From the NCBI GenBank assembly GCA_902515205.1, contig CABXTU010000005.1:1-56565 (forward strand): a stretch of 56,565 nucleotides of DNA, given 5' to 3'. Within the stretch, counting starts at the first letter, position 1; each line of letters opens with the position of its first letter. Both the position numbers and the translations under genes were made by a program. Source of the DNA: an uncultured Pelagibacteraceae bacterium. Lineage in GTDB: Bacteria; Pseudomonadota; Alphaproteobacteria; Pelagibacterales; Pelagibacteraceae. The notes below the pieces were generated by a model. That model had not been told where the DNA came from and searched no databases. It saw only the letters and a program-made list of their open reading frames with translations. This document shows, in pieces, positions 43,693-52,193 of the stretch.

Positions 43693-46407
43693 ATGAGTAA
43701 AGACCAAATAAACCTTCCTAAAACTGCTTTTTCTATGAAAGCCAATTTACCAATTAGAGAACCGGTAATTTTAGAATTATGGAATAAAATTAATCTTTAC
43801 AAAGAATTGAGAAATTCTAGAAAAGGAAAAGAAAAATTTGTCCTTCATGACGGCCCTCCTTATGCTAATGGAAATATTCATATGGGCACAGCTTTAAATA
43901 AAATTCTGAAAGATATAATAGTAAAATTTCATCAAATGGATGGAAAAGACTCAGTTTATGTTCCAGGCTGGGATTGTCATGGATTGCCAATTGAGTGGAA
44001 AATAGAGGAACAATATAAAAAAAATAAAAAGAATAAAAATGAAGTTCCTGTCGTTGAATTTAGAAAAGAATGCAGAGCATTTGCTGAAAAATGGATTGGT
44101 GTGCATAAAGAACAATTTAAAAGATTAGGAGTTATTGGGGACTGGGAAAATTATTATTCTACAATGAGCTATGATGCTGAGGCTCAGATTGTAAGAGAAC
44201 TTGGAAAATTTTTAAAAGAAGGAAGTCTTTATAAAGGGTTTAAACCAGTATTGTGGTCTACAGTAGAAAAAACTGCCTTAGCTGATGCTGAAGTTGAATA
44301 TCAAGATCATAAGTCAGATACTATTTATGTTTCTTTTCCTGTTAAATCATCAAATATAAAAGAGGTAGAAAGCGGTAATATTATCATATGGACAACAACT
44401 CCTTGGACAATACCTGCAAACAAAGCTTTAGCTTTTAATGAAAGTTTAGAATATCTATTAATTGAAATAAATGACAATGGTGACTTTAAAGATAAAAAAA
44501 TTGTCATTGCAGAAGCTTTACTAGAGTCTGTAATTAAAAACTGTGAAATAAAAAAATATAAAACAATAAAAAAATTTAAGGGTAAACAGCTTAATGGTAC
44601 AATTTGTAATCATCCTTTTCTAGAACTGGGATATGATTATGAAATACCAATGTTAGAAGCACGTTTTGTTACAACAGAACAAGGTACTGGAATTGTTCAT
44701 TGTGCACCGAGCCATGGACCAGACGATTTTAATCTTTGTTTAAATAATGGAATCAAAGCTATAGAGACAGTTGACGGTGATGGCAAATATACAAAAAATG
44801 TTTCTTTATTTGAAGGTATTCATATTTTTAAAGCTAATCCTATAGTTATAGAAAAATTAAAGACTCAAAAAAAACTTCTTAAAAATGGTGAGCTGATACA
44901 TTCTTACCCACATTCTTGGAGATCAAAAGCACCTTTAGTTCATAGGGCAACACCCCAGTGGTTTATTTCCATGGAGAGTCATAAACTTAGAGATAAAGCT
45001 TTAAAAGCAATCGATGAAACAACTTTTTACCCAAGTAAAGGAAAAGAAAGATTAAAATCAATGATCGAAACAAGACCAGATTGGTGTGTTTCGAGGCAAA
45101 GGGTTTGGGGAGTCCCTTTACCAATTTTTGTTAATAAAAAAACTAATGAAATTTTGATAGATAATGAGGTTTTTGAAACAATCGCAAAAATTTATGAAAA
45201 AGAAGGCTCGGATTGTTGGTTTTCTGATGACCCTCAAAAGTTTTTGGGCAAAAAATATAAGTCAGAAGATTTTGTGAAATTAAGCGACATAGTAGAAGTA
45301 TGGTTTGATAGTGGGTCTACTCATTCTTTTGTGTTGGAGAAAAGAGCAGATCTTAAATGGCCTGCTTCAATGTACTTAGAGGGTTCAGACCAACATAGGG
45401 GCTGGTTCCATTCATCTCTGTTGCAGTCTTGTGGAACTAGGGGCAGGGCTCCATTTGAATCGATATTGTCCCACGGTTTTGTTGTCGATGGCAAGGGTCT
45501 TAAAATGTCGAAATCATTAGGAAATGTAATTGCACCAGAAGATATTCTAAAAAAATATGGAGCAGATATTTTAAGAATTTGGGTTGCCTCATCAAATTAC
45601 GCTGAGGATTTAAGAATAGATTATTCTATTTTAGATCAACATTCAGAGTCTTATCGTAAAATTAGAAATACCTTTAGATATTTGTTAGGAAATCTAAATG
45701 ACAAATTTACAGATAAAGGTTTTGAGGAATTAAATATAGAAAAATTACCTGAACTTGAGCAATATATGCTTCATAAAGTATTTTCTTTAAACAATAGATT
45801 TATTAATTATTTCAAAAATTATGATTTTCATAATCTTTATAAAGAACTATTAAATTTCTGCACTGTAGATCTATCAGCATTTTATTTCGATATAAGGAAA
45901 GATACCTTATATTGTGATCCTATAAATTCAGTTAAAAGACAATCAAGTATCGTTGTTTTAAATGTATTATTAAATTCATTATTAAAATGGTTTGCTCCTA
46001 TACTTTCATTTACTACTGAAGAAATTTATCAATTAATTTCTAAAAAAAATAAAAGTATTCATTTAGAAAAGTTTTTAGATTTCCCCAAAAAATTTGAAAA
46101 TAAAAAGATTGCTGAGAAATGGTCAGAATTAATAAAAATTAGAGAAATTTGTAATATTAGCATAGAGGAAAAAAGAACAAGTAAAGAAATAGGTTCAAGT
46201 CTTGAGGCAGAGCTTCAAATAAAACTAAACAACAAATTTAAACAAATTGTAAAGAATGTAGATTTATCAGAGTTATGCATAACCTCTAAAGCAGAGATTA
46301 ATTTTGATGATCAAAGTGATATAGATGTTGTAACTCAAAAGGCATTGGGCAATAAATGTCCGGTCTGTTGGAAAATTAGTCTTGATCCTTGTGAGAGACA
46401 TCCTTAA
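43693..46407 (+). CDS. ileS: Isoleucyl-tRNA synthetase with a compact C-terminal zinc knuckle
   Basis: This 904-residue class I synthetase has YANGNIHMGTALNKILKDI near 56-74 (the HIGH motif reads HMGT), the editing domain with TTTPWTIPANKALAF near 235, and LKMSKSLGNVI near 604. The C-terminus has CxxC at 889 and 892 and CxxH at 900 and 903, only 7 residues apart; the usual bacterial zinc finger has two separate CxxC pairs with a longer loop. It charges tRNA-Ile. It lies between ribF (no gap) and lspA (TAATG overlap). Length is somewhat below the roughly 940 residues of E. coli. Confidence 0.97.
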   Translation: MSKDQINLPKTAFSMKANLPIREPVILELWNKINLYKELRNSRKGKEKFVLHDGPPYANGNIHMGTALNKILKDIIVKFHQMDGKDSVYVPGWDCHGLPIEWKIEEQYKKNKKNKNEVPVVEFRKECRAFAEKWIGVHKEQFKRLGVIGDWENYYSTMSYDAEAQIVRELGKFLKEGSLYKGFKPVLWSTVEKTALADAEVEYQDHKSDTIYVSFPVKSSNIKEVESGNIIIWTTTPWTIPANKALAFNESLEYLLIEINDNGDFKDKKIVIAEALLESVIKNCEIKKYKTIKKFKGKQLNGTICNHPFLELGYDYEIPMLEARFVTTEQGTGIVHCAPSHGPDDFNLCLNNGIKAIETVDGDGKYTKNVSLFEGIHIFKANPIVIEKLKTQKKLLKNGELIHSYPHSWRSKAPLVHRATPQWFISMESHKLRDKALKAIDETTFYPSKGKERLKSMIETRPDWCVSRQRVWGVPLPIFVNKKTNEILIDNEVFETIAKIYEKEGSDCWFSDDPQKFLGKKYKSEDFVKLSDIVEVWFDSGSTHSFVLEKRADLKWPASMYLEGSDQHRGWFHSSLLQSCGTRGRAPFESILSHGFVVDGKGLKMSKSLGNVIAPEDILKKYGADILRIWVASSNYAEDLRIDYSILDQHSESYRKIRNTFRYLLGNLNDKFTDKGFEELNIEKLPELEQYMLHKVFSLNNRFINYFKNYDFHNLYKELLNFCTVDLSAFYFDIRKDTLYCDPINSVKRQSSIVVLNVLLNSLLKWFAPILSFTTEEIYQLISKKNKSIHLEKFLDFPKKFENKKIAEKWSELIKIREICNISIEEKRTSKEIGSSLEAELQIKLNNKFKQIVKNVDLSELCITSKAEINFDDQSDIDVVTQKALGNKCPVCWKISLDPCERHP

Positions 46408-46889
46408 TGCCAGATTATTTAAACAAAAGATTTTTCATTAATTTTATTATTATTGCATCTATCTTTAGTTTAGATAGAATTTCAAAAGTTTACGTTATTT
46501 TTCTTTATGATAGAAACTCATCTTTGAATTTATTTACATCTAAATTTTTAGATATAAATTTAATATGGAATGACGGAATAGCTTTTGGTTTATTTTCTTT
46601 TGATGAAAGAATTTATTATAACATCTTAACTGTATTAATATTAATAATTACTCTAATAATCTTTTGGATGATTACTAGGACCAAGGGTTTAGAAAAGTTA
46701 GCTTTTTTAATGATTTTTGGGGGATCTCTTGGGAACATTTTTGATAGAATTTTCTACTCATCGGTGCCAGATTTTATAGATTTTCATTTTAATAATTTTC
46801 ATTGGTTTATATTTAATGTAGCTGATATATTTATTACTATAGGTGTAATAATGTTAATTATGTTAGAAATATTCAAAAAAAAAATATGA
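46407..46889 (+). CDS. lspA: Lipoprotein signal peptidase (signal peptidase II)
   Basis: This 160-residue inner-membrane aspartyl protease has four helices. SLDRISKVYVI lies near 20, LIWNDGIAFGLF near 50, and the catalytic region GGSLGNIFDRIFYSSVPDFI and FNVADIFITIG supplies the two catalytic Asp residues (in FDR and VAD). It removes signal peptides from prolipoproteins after lipidation, including those encoded at 11904, 22584 and 46886. It overlaps ileS by one base and the following lipoprotein gene by four, so the coupling is tight. Confidence 0.96.
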   Translation: MPDYLNKRFFINFIIIASIFSLDRISKVYVIFLYDRNSSLNLFTSKFLDINLIWNDGIAFGLFSFDERIYYNILTVLILIITLIIFWMITRTKGLEKLAFLMIFGGSLGNIFDRIFYSSVPDFIDFHFNNFHWFIFNVADIFITIGVIMLIMLEIFKKKI

Positions 46890-47197
46890 AAAAAATTTTT
46901 CTTGTTTTATCTTTCATTTTATTTTTAACTGCTTGCCAGTCTGCTAAAGATGCACTCACATTAAAAAAAAAAAACAGTGGGGATGAATTTTTAGTCGAAA
47001 AAAAAAGTCCATTAGTTCTGCCTCCTGATTATGGAGAGCTTCCTGAGCCTGGTAAAGTTTCAAATATTAAAGAAGAGAGTAATGTTGATGATGATATTCA
47101 AATTACTCTAAGTGATATTGGTTTAATCAACGAAAATAAAATTATAAATAGTGAGCCAACCTCAATAGAAAAATCCGTTTTAGACAAAATAGAATAA
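46886..47197 (+). CDS. DUF3035 lipoprotein, possible BamF
   Basis: This 103-residue protein has a clean lipoprotein signal, VLSFILFLTAC (Cys at about 17). Shortly after comes SPLVLPPDYGELPEPG, the proline-rich signature of DUF3035, a motif shared with BamC and with the alphaproteobacterial lipoprotein BamF of the outer-membrane assembly machine. The rest is acidic and probably disordered. It directly follows lspA with a 4-base overlap, as in other alphaproteobacteria. Membership in the BAM complex is inferred from family reports, not from the sequence itself. Confidence 0.78.
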   Translation: MKKIFLVLSFILFLTACQSAKDALTLKKKNSGDEFLVEKKSPLVLPPDYGELPEPGKVSNIKEESNVDDDIQITLSDIGLINENKIINSEPTSIEKSVLDKIE

Positions 47198-47209
47198 CTT
47201 CAAAAACAG

Positions 47210-48364
47210 ATGTTAACTAAGAATATTAATCTTAAATTTTCAAAAACTTTAAAAAAAAATAAAAAAATATTTGATAAATTAAAGATATTGTTCGAGAAAA
47301 AAAATCAAATCTTAAATTCTTTTGGTAACCAATATAAAGATTCTTTTAAAAAAAAAGATATAATTAAGTTTAAAGATTATCAAAATGTCACAGTAATAGG
47401 AATGGGTGGATCCGTTTTAGGCGCAAGAGCTATTTATAATTTTTTGAAAAGTAAAATCAAAAAAGAATTTACTTTTAAAGATGATTTTAATTTAGAGAAT
47501 ACAAGTAAGAAAAAAAAATTAAATTTGGTAATTTCTAAATCTGGAAATACATTAGAAACAATTTCAAATGCAAATGTGATGATAAATAAAAAGCACTCAA
47601 ACATTTTTATTACTGAAAATAAAAATAGTTATTTGATGAATTTAGCAAAAAAGTTAAAAGCTGAAATTATACATCATAACAATTTTATTGGAGGAAGGTA
47701 TTCAGTCCTTTCTGAGGTAGGGATGTTACCTGCTAGTTTAATGGGTTTAAATGTGAATAAATTTAGAAGATTTAACGAACTTATTAAAAATAAAAGTTTC
47801 ATCAATTCCTTAGTTATAAATGTCTCAAATATAATGCAACAAATTAAAAAAAAAAAATTAAACTCAATAGTATTAAATTATGATACAGACTCATCTGACT
47901 TATTTGCCTGGTATCAACAACTTGTTGCAGAAAGTCTTGGTAAAAAAGGAAAAGGAATATTTCCAGTGATATCAAATATGCCTAAGGACAATCATAGTTT
48001 AATGCAATTATATTTAGATGGGCCAAAGAATAGTTTTTATACATTCTTTTACTTAAAAGAAAAATTTTCTAAAAGAATTATAAATAGAAATATATTAGAC
48101 ACACATAAGTATTTAAAAGGAAAAAATTTGAGTGAAATCAAACATTCTCAATATTTAGCAACATTAAAGGTATTTAAAGATAAAAATATTCCTTACAGAT
48201 GTTTTGAAATTTTTAGAAAAAATGAAGAAACTTTAGGAGAATTATTTACTTTTTTTATGCTTGAAACAATCTTAATAGGAAAAGTTATGAGTTTAAATCC
48301 TTATGATCAGCCGGCAGTTGAATTGATAAAAGTAAATACAAAAAAAATTTTAATTAAATCTTAA
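47210..48364 (+). CDS. pgi: Glucose-6-phosphate isomerase (short form)
   Basis: At 384 residues this is much shorter than the 549-residue E. coli enzyme but has the PGI core: VTVIGMGGSVLGARAI near 60, LVISKSGNTLETISN near 105, GGRYSVLSEVGMLPAS near 162, LVAESLGKKGKGIFPV near 240, DNHSLMQLY near 262 and the C-terminal NPYDQPAVELIK. It interconverts glucose- and fructose-6-phosphate. It starts 12 bases after the DUF3035 lipoprotein and overlaps rsmD convergently by 4 bases. The catalytic Glu, His and Lys appear to be kept, so activity is expected. Confidence 0.92.
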   Translation: MLTKNINLKFSKTLKKNKKIFDKLKILFEKKNQILNSFGNQYKDSFKKKDIIKFKDYQNVTVIGMGGSVLGARAIYNFLKSKIKKEFTFKDDFNLENTSKKKKLNLVISKSGNTLETISNANVMINKKHSNIFITENKNSYLMNLAKKLKAEIIHHNNFIGGRYSVLSEVGMLPASLMGLNVNKFRRFNELIKNKSFINSLVINVSNIMQQIKKKKLNSIVLNYDTDSSDLFAWYQQLVAESLGKKGKGIFPVISNMPKDNHSLMQLYLDGPKNSFYTFFYLKEKFSKRIINRNILDTHKYLKGKNLSEIKHSQYLATLKVFKDKNIPYRCFEIFRKNEETLGELFTFFMLETILIGKVMSLNPYDQPAVELIKVNTKKILIKS

Positions 48365-48921
48365 TTACCCACTATTATCTTCGAAATACCATATCTACGA
48401 GTATCTATAATATTTAATTTATTAGTGAGTATTAAATCATCCTTTTTATGCCTATGAATGATAATTAGTCCATTTTTAGATAAAATTTGCTCATCTTTAA
48501 TTTCATTAACAAGCAAATTAATTCTATTTTCTTTATATGGAGGATCAATAAAAATTAGATCAAATTTTGATGTAAAATCTCTTTTATAATTTAGAATTTT
48601 AAAACAATCTTTTTCAAGAATAGTACATTTGTCAAATATGTTTAAAGTTGAGATATTTTTTTTTAAAGTCTTCAACGCTTCAAAATAGTTTTCAATAAAA
48701 AAAACATTTTTTGCACCTCTTGAAATGCATTCAATTCCAAATGCTCCTGAACCTGAAAATAAATCTAATATATTTGCATCTTTAAATTTAAAATAAATTT
48801 GGTTGGAATGTTCTAAAAAATTAAAGATAGATTCTTTTACTAAGTCTCTAAGAGGTCTTGTGTTTTTATCTTGAGGTAAAAAAATTTTTTTTCCCTTTAA
48901 GTTTCCTCCAATAACTCTCAT
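48361..48921 (-). CDS. rsmD: 16S rRNA (guanine966-N2)-methyltransferase RsmD
   Basis: This 186-residue methyltransferase starts MRVIGGNLKGKKIFLPQDKN and has TRPLRDLVKESIFNFL near 22-37, the SAM-binding LDLFSGSGAFGIECISRGA near 52-70, and the catalytic IFIDPPYKENR near 123-133. These match RsmD exactly. It methylates G966 of 16S rRNA on the assembling small subunit. Its start overlaps the purD stop by one base on the same strand, so both probably lie on one message. Confidence 0.95.
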   Translation of the reverse strand: MRVIGGNLKGKKIFLPQDKNTRPLRDLVKESIFNFLEHSNQIYFKFKDANILDLFSGSGAFGIECISRGAKNVFFIENYFEALKTLKKNISTLNIFDKCTILEKDCFKILNYKRDFTSKFDLIFIDPPYKENRINLLVNEIKDEQILSKNGLIIIHRHKKDDLILTNKLNIIDTRRYGISKIIVGN

Positions 48922-50183
48922 TATTTAATTACTTTAAATCCAATATCTCTTCTATAAAAACCTTCTTTCCAATCAATTTTTTCTATGAGTTTTACAGCTT
49001 GGTTTCTGCAAGATTTGAAGTCTTTAGATTTAACTACAAAATTTAAAACTCTACCACCATTTGAAAAAATCTTATTCTTTTTTTCAATTGTGCCTGCATG
49101 AAATATAAATTGATTTTCAGTTAAATCTATATTTTTGATATTAAAAATTTCTAAATTTTTCCTGTAATCTTCGGGATATCCTTTAGAACACAAAACGATA
49201 CACAACGACTTATCATTGAACCATTCAATATTTGTTCCTATTAAATTTTCATTGATACAAGCTTCTATTATTTCTGCAAAATCACTTTTCAACCTTGGTA
49301 AGATTGTTTGACATTCAGGATCACCCATTCTCACATTATACTCGATTAGAAATGGCTCACCTTTTACAATCATTAGACCGGCGTATAAAAAACCTTTAAA
49401 ACTCGTATTTAAATCTTTGAGCCCTTTAAGTGTTGGTTTTATTATTTGATCTAAAATTTTTTTGTTTAAAATCTCATTATCTAATTTGGATGGAGAATAG
49501 GCGCCCATTCCTCCTGTATTTTTACCTTTATCTCCCTCTCCAACTCTTTTGTGATCTTGGGCAGTACCAAATTTTTTGAAATTTTTACCATCACAAATAA
49601 CAAAAAAACTCATTTCTTCACCAACAAGAAACTCTTCAATCAAGATTTTCTCTGCCTTGCCAAATTTTCCTTCAAAAATATCTTTTACAGCCACTGAATA
49701 ATCAGCCTTATCATTACAAATGTAAACTCCTTTTCCAGCCGCAAGTCCATCTGCCTTAATTACTACAGGAAGATTACAATTTTCCAAAAATGATAACGCA
49801 TCTTTTGAATTTATAAATATTCCAAAATCTGCAGTGGGTATATTATATTCTTTGCACAAATTTTTTGTAAAAGTTTTGGAGCCTTCTAATTTAGAGCATA
49901 ATTCGTTTGGACCAAAAACTTTAATATTATACTTTTCTAAATAGTCAACAATTCCCTCTACTAATGGTTTTTCCGGTCCTACTATAACAATATCGATTTG
50001 GCTTTCTAAAATGAAATCTTTTATTTCTTTAAAATTATTAAGATTTATTTCTATGTTCTCTGCAATTGATTTAGTGCCTGCATTACCCGGAAAACAGTAA
50101 ATTTTACTCACTTTTTTTGACCTATTTAGTGCTATACATAAAGCATGTTCTCTTCCACCACTTCCCAAAATTCCAACTTTCAT
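48921..50183 (-). CDS. purD: Phosphoribosylamine-glycine ligase
   Basis: This 420-residue ATP-grasp enzyme has VGILGSGGREHALCIAL at the start, VIKADGLAAGKGVYIC near 140-155, QDHKRVGEGDKGKNTGGMGAYSP near 207 (quoted to show GDKGKNTGGMG), and IEYNVRMGDPECQTIL near 283-298. It makes glycinamide ribonucleotide, the second step of de novo purine synthesis. Length is normal. It diverges from the DUF2093 gene across 21 bp and is followed by rsmD with a 1-base overlap. The window thus has a de novo purine gene and a separate salvage pair at 20-22 kb. Confidence 0.97.
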   Translation of the reverse strand: MKVGILGSGGREHALCIALNRSKKVSKIYCFPGNAGTKSIAENIEINLNNFKEIKDFILESQIDIVIVGPEKPLVEGIVDYLEKYNIKVFGPNELCSKLEGSKTFTKNLCKEYNIPTADFGIFINSKDALSFLENCNLPVVIKADGLAAGKGVYICNDKADYSVAVKDIFEGKFGKAEKILIEEFLVGEEMSFFVICDGKNFKKFGTAQDHKRVGEGDKGKNTGGMGAYSPSKLDNEILNKKILDQIIKPTLKGLKDLNTSFKGFLYAGLMIVKGEPFLIEYNVRMGDPECQTILPRLKSDFAEIIEACINENLIGTNIEWFNDKSLCIVLCSKGYPEDYRKNLEIFNIKNIDLTENQFIFHAGTIEKKNKIFSNGGRVLNFVVKSKDFKSCRNQAVKLIEKIDWKEGFYRRDIGFKVIK

Positions 50184-50204
50184 ATAATAATTTATAAACT
50201 AAAA

Positions 50205-50405
50205 ATGTTTAAAAAATTAGCAAAAATAAAATATTTACCAAACAATTTTAAAGTTATTCAAGATGGTGATCATGTGGTTTGTGCAATTTCAGGAAAAAAA
50301 ATATCTTTAGATAATCTTACTTATTGGAATGTTGATCTACAAGAGCCTTATTTTTCTCATATAGAGGCTTCGTTGAAAAGAGAAGAATTAAATAAAAAAA
50401 AATGA
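50205..50405 (+). CDS. DUF2093 protein
   Basis: This 66-residue protein has the alphaproteobacterial DUF2093 pattern: KIKYLPNNFKVIQDGDHVVC, then AISGKKISLDNLTYWNVDLQ, EPYFSHIEAS and a Lys-rich end. I start at ATG 50205, since family members begin just before the AKIKYL-like motif; an earlier ATG at 50145 would run through the start of purD. The single Cys and the AISG turn are conserved in the family but no function is known. It ends immediately before the convergent acyltransferase gene. Confidence 0.85.
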   Translation: MFKKLAKIKYLPNNFKVIQDGDHVVCAISGKKISLDNLTYWNVDLQEPYFSHIEASLKREELNKKK

Positions 50406-51266
50406 TTATTTCCAACGGTCATGAGACCAAATCCATTGATCTGGATTTTTTGAAATCATTCTTTCTAATATTTTGTTTAATTCAAACGATATTTGTTCAA
50501 TAGATAATTTTTGATCGAATTCTATTGGTTTTTCAATAGATAATTTAAAATGAATTTTATTAAATCTTTCTATGTAAACTGGAACAATTTTATAACCATA
50601 TTTTTTGGTTAGTTGAGCAGGAATAGTGGTAGTTTTTGCTTGACGATTAAATAATTTAATAGATTCACCTTCACTTACTCTTTGATCAATCATTAAAGCT
50701 ACTGAAACATTTTTTTTTAATAGATTAATCAAATTTCTTGTCCCACTTTTACCTTTTTTAACTTGGTTTTTGCATATATATTTTTTTCTTAGTCTTTCCA
50801 TTATGATATTTAAAAATGGATTGTTAAGAGGCCTGTAAATAGCAGATAGATTTATACCTGCCTTTTCTATTTCCATGGCCATTAGTTCAAAATTATTAAA
50901 GTGACCTGATATAAAAATAGCTTGCTCATTGTTTTTTTTTATTTCTTCTAAAAAATTTAAACCTCTAATTTCTAAAAAATGATTTAAATTATTGTTTCTA
51001 AATTGACGTAAAAACATATACTCGGATAATATTCTTCCATAATTTCCCCACATATTATCTATTATCTTCTTTCTATCTTCCATTGAAAAACCAATATTTG
51101 ATTTTTCGAGATTATCTATAATTTTTGAATTAGATCTGAAAAAAGGGCCAAATTTTTTTCCAACAATCTCTCCCAAGTTAGAAGCATTTTTAAATCCAAT
51201 AATTTTAAAAATAAAAAAAAAGGTAATTATAAAAATAAACTCAAAGATGTATTTAATTATTTTCAT
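50406..51266 (-). CDS. Lipid A acyltransferase (LpxL/HtrB family)
   Basis: This 286-residue membrane acyltransferase has an N-terminal anchor, IKYIFEFIFIITFFFIFKII, the catalytic SGHFNNFELMAM near 119-130 with the HX4E pair, YRPLNNPFLN near 143, and VALMIDQRVSEGESI near 190. It adds a secondary acyl chain to Kdo-containing lipid A on the cytosolic face of the inner membrane. It overlaps lpxK by 4 bases and is the last gene of the ubiA-msbA-waaA-lpxK-lpxL run. Which chain it transfers (LpxL or LpxM role) is not decided by sequence. Confidence 0.9.
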   Translation of the reverse strand: MKIIKYIFEFIFIITFFFIFKIIGFKNASNLGEIVGKKFGPFFRSNSKIIDNLEKSNIGFSMEDRKKIIDNMWGNYGRILSEYMFLRQFRNNNLNHFLEIRGLNFLEEIKKNNEQAIFISGHFNNFELMAMEIEKAGINLSAIYRPLNNPFLNIIMERLRKKYICKNQVKKGKSGTRNLINLLKKNVSVALMIDQRVSEGESIKLFNRQAKTTTIPAQLTKKYGYKIVPVYIERFNKIHFKLSIEKPIEFDQKLSIEQISFELNKILERMISKNPDQWIWSHDRWK

Positions 51267-52192
51267 AAATATTTCTTTATTAAGTTTTCAAATTCTTCTA
51301 TATTTTGAATTTCTAGACTTACTTCAATATAATCACAAAGCTTTTTTTGTTGATCACTCATTCTAAAATAGTCTTTTTCAGTAGTAAGCGGTTTTGTTGA
51401 TTTGTCTCCTAGAATTTTATCAAAATCATTTTGAGAATATTCATAATGATCAGGGAATGATAATGATCTTTTAATTTGAATATTATTTTCTTTTAATAAT
51501 TCAAAAAAATTCTGTGGGTTTCCTATTCCAGCAAATGCTGTAATTTCTTTGTGTTGAAAATTTGTTATATTCTTAATTTTGTATTTAGAATAAAATATAG
51601 ATATTTTTCTATCCTGTCCCAAACTTTCATTTATTTTTTTTTCAAATTCTAAATTTTTATCACCATTGATAACAATACAATTAGCTCTTTTGATTGCGTT
51701 AAAATTTTCTCTTAAGGGCCCAGACGGTAATACAAAACCATTTCCTATCAATTGTTTTGAATTAAAACATAATATTGAAAAATCTGGTTTGACTGAAAAA
51801 TCTTGAAACCCATCATCTAAAATTGCAACATCATGCTTATTTTCTATACATAAATAAATACATTCTTTTCTACTCATACCTGTGAATATTTTGCCAGTTT
51901 TTTTGAGCATTTTTATTTCATCATATAAATAATCATAAGATTTTTTTATATATGCAGGTTTCTTTTGAAAAGATTTAGTAATATTAAAAACCTCCCTTGC
52001 TAGTGGAGTTTTTCCTGTTCCTCCAAGGTAGATATTACCTATACAAATAATGGGTATTTGAAATTTTTCTCTAGTTTTAAAGATTCTTAATAAAAAAATA
52101 GAAAGTAAAAATATGAGAGAAAAAGGAAATAGCAAGATTGATAAAATTGAAACTTTTTGATAATCCCAGAATTTAGGTTTTTTAAATTTCAT
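51263..52192 (-). CDS. lpxK: Tetraacyldisaccharide 4'-kinase
   Basis: This 309-residue P-loop kinase starts with a short membrane helix (about 14-35), then has ICIGNIYLGGTGKTPLAREV near 49-68 containing Walker A, AILDDGFQDFSVK near 119, and NGFVLPSGPLRENFNAIKRA near 151-170. It phosphorylates the 4' position of the lipid A precursor, using ATP at the inner membrane. Its stop overlaps the start of the acyltransferase gene by 4 bases; its start lies 1 base from the end of waaA. The order matches the lipid A pathway. Confidence 0.95.
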   Translation of the reverse strand: MKFKKPKFWDYQKVSILSILLFPFSLIFLLSIFLLRIFKTREKFQIPIICIGNIYLGGTGKTPLAREVFNITKSFQKKPAYIKKSYDYLYDEIKMLKKTGKIFTGMSRKECIYLCIENKHDVAILDDGFQDFSVKPDFSILCFNSKQLIGNGFVLPSGPLRENFNAIKRANCIVINGDKNLEFEKKINESLGQDRKISIFYSKYKIKNITNFQHKEITAFAGIGNPQNFFELLKENNIQIKRSLSFPDHYEYSQNDFDKILGDKSTKPLTTEKDYFRMSDQQKKLCDYIEVSLEIQNIEEFENLIKKYL

Positions 52193-52193
52193 A

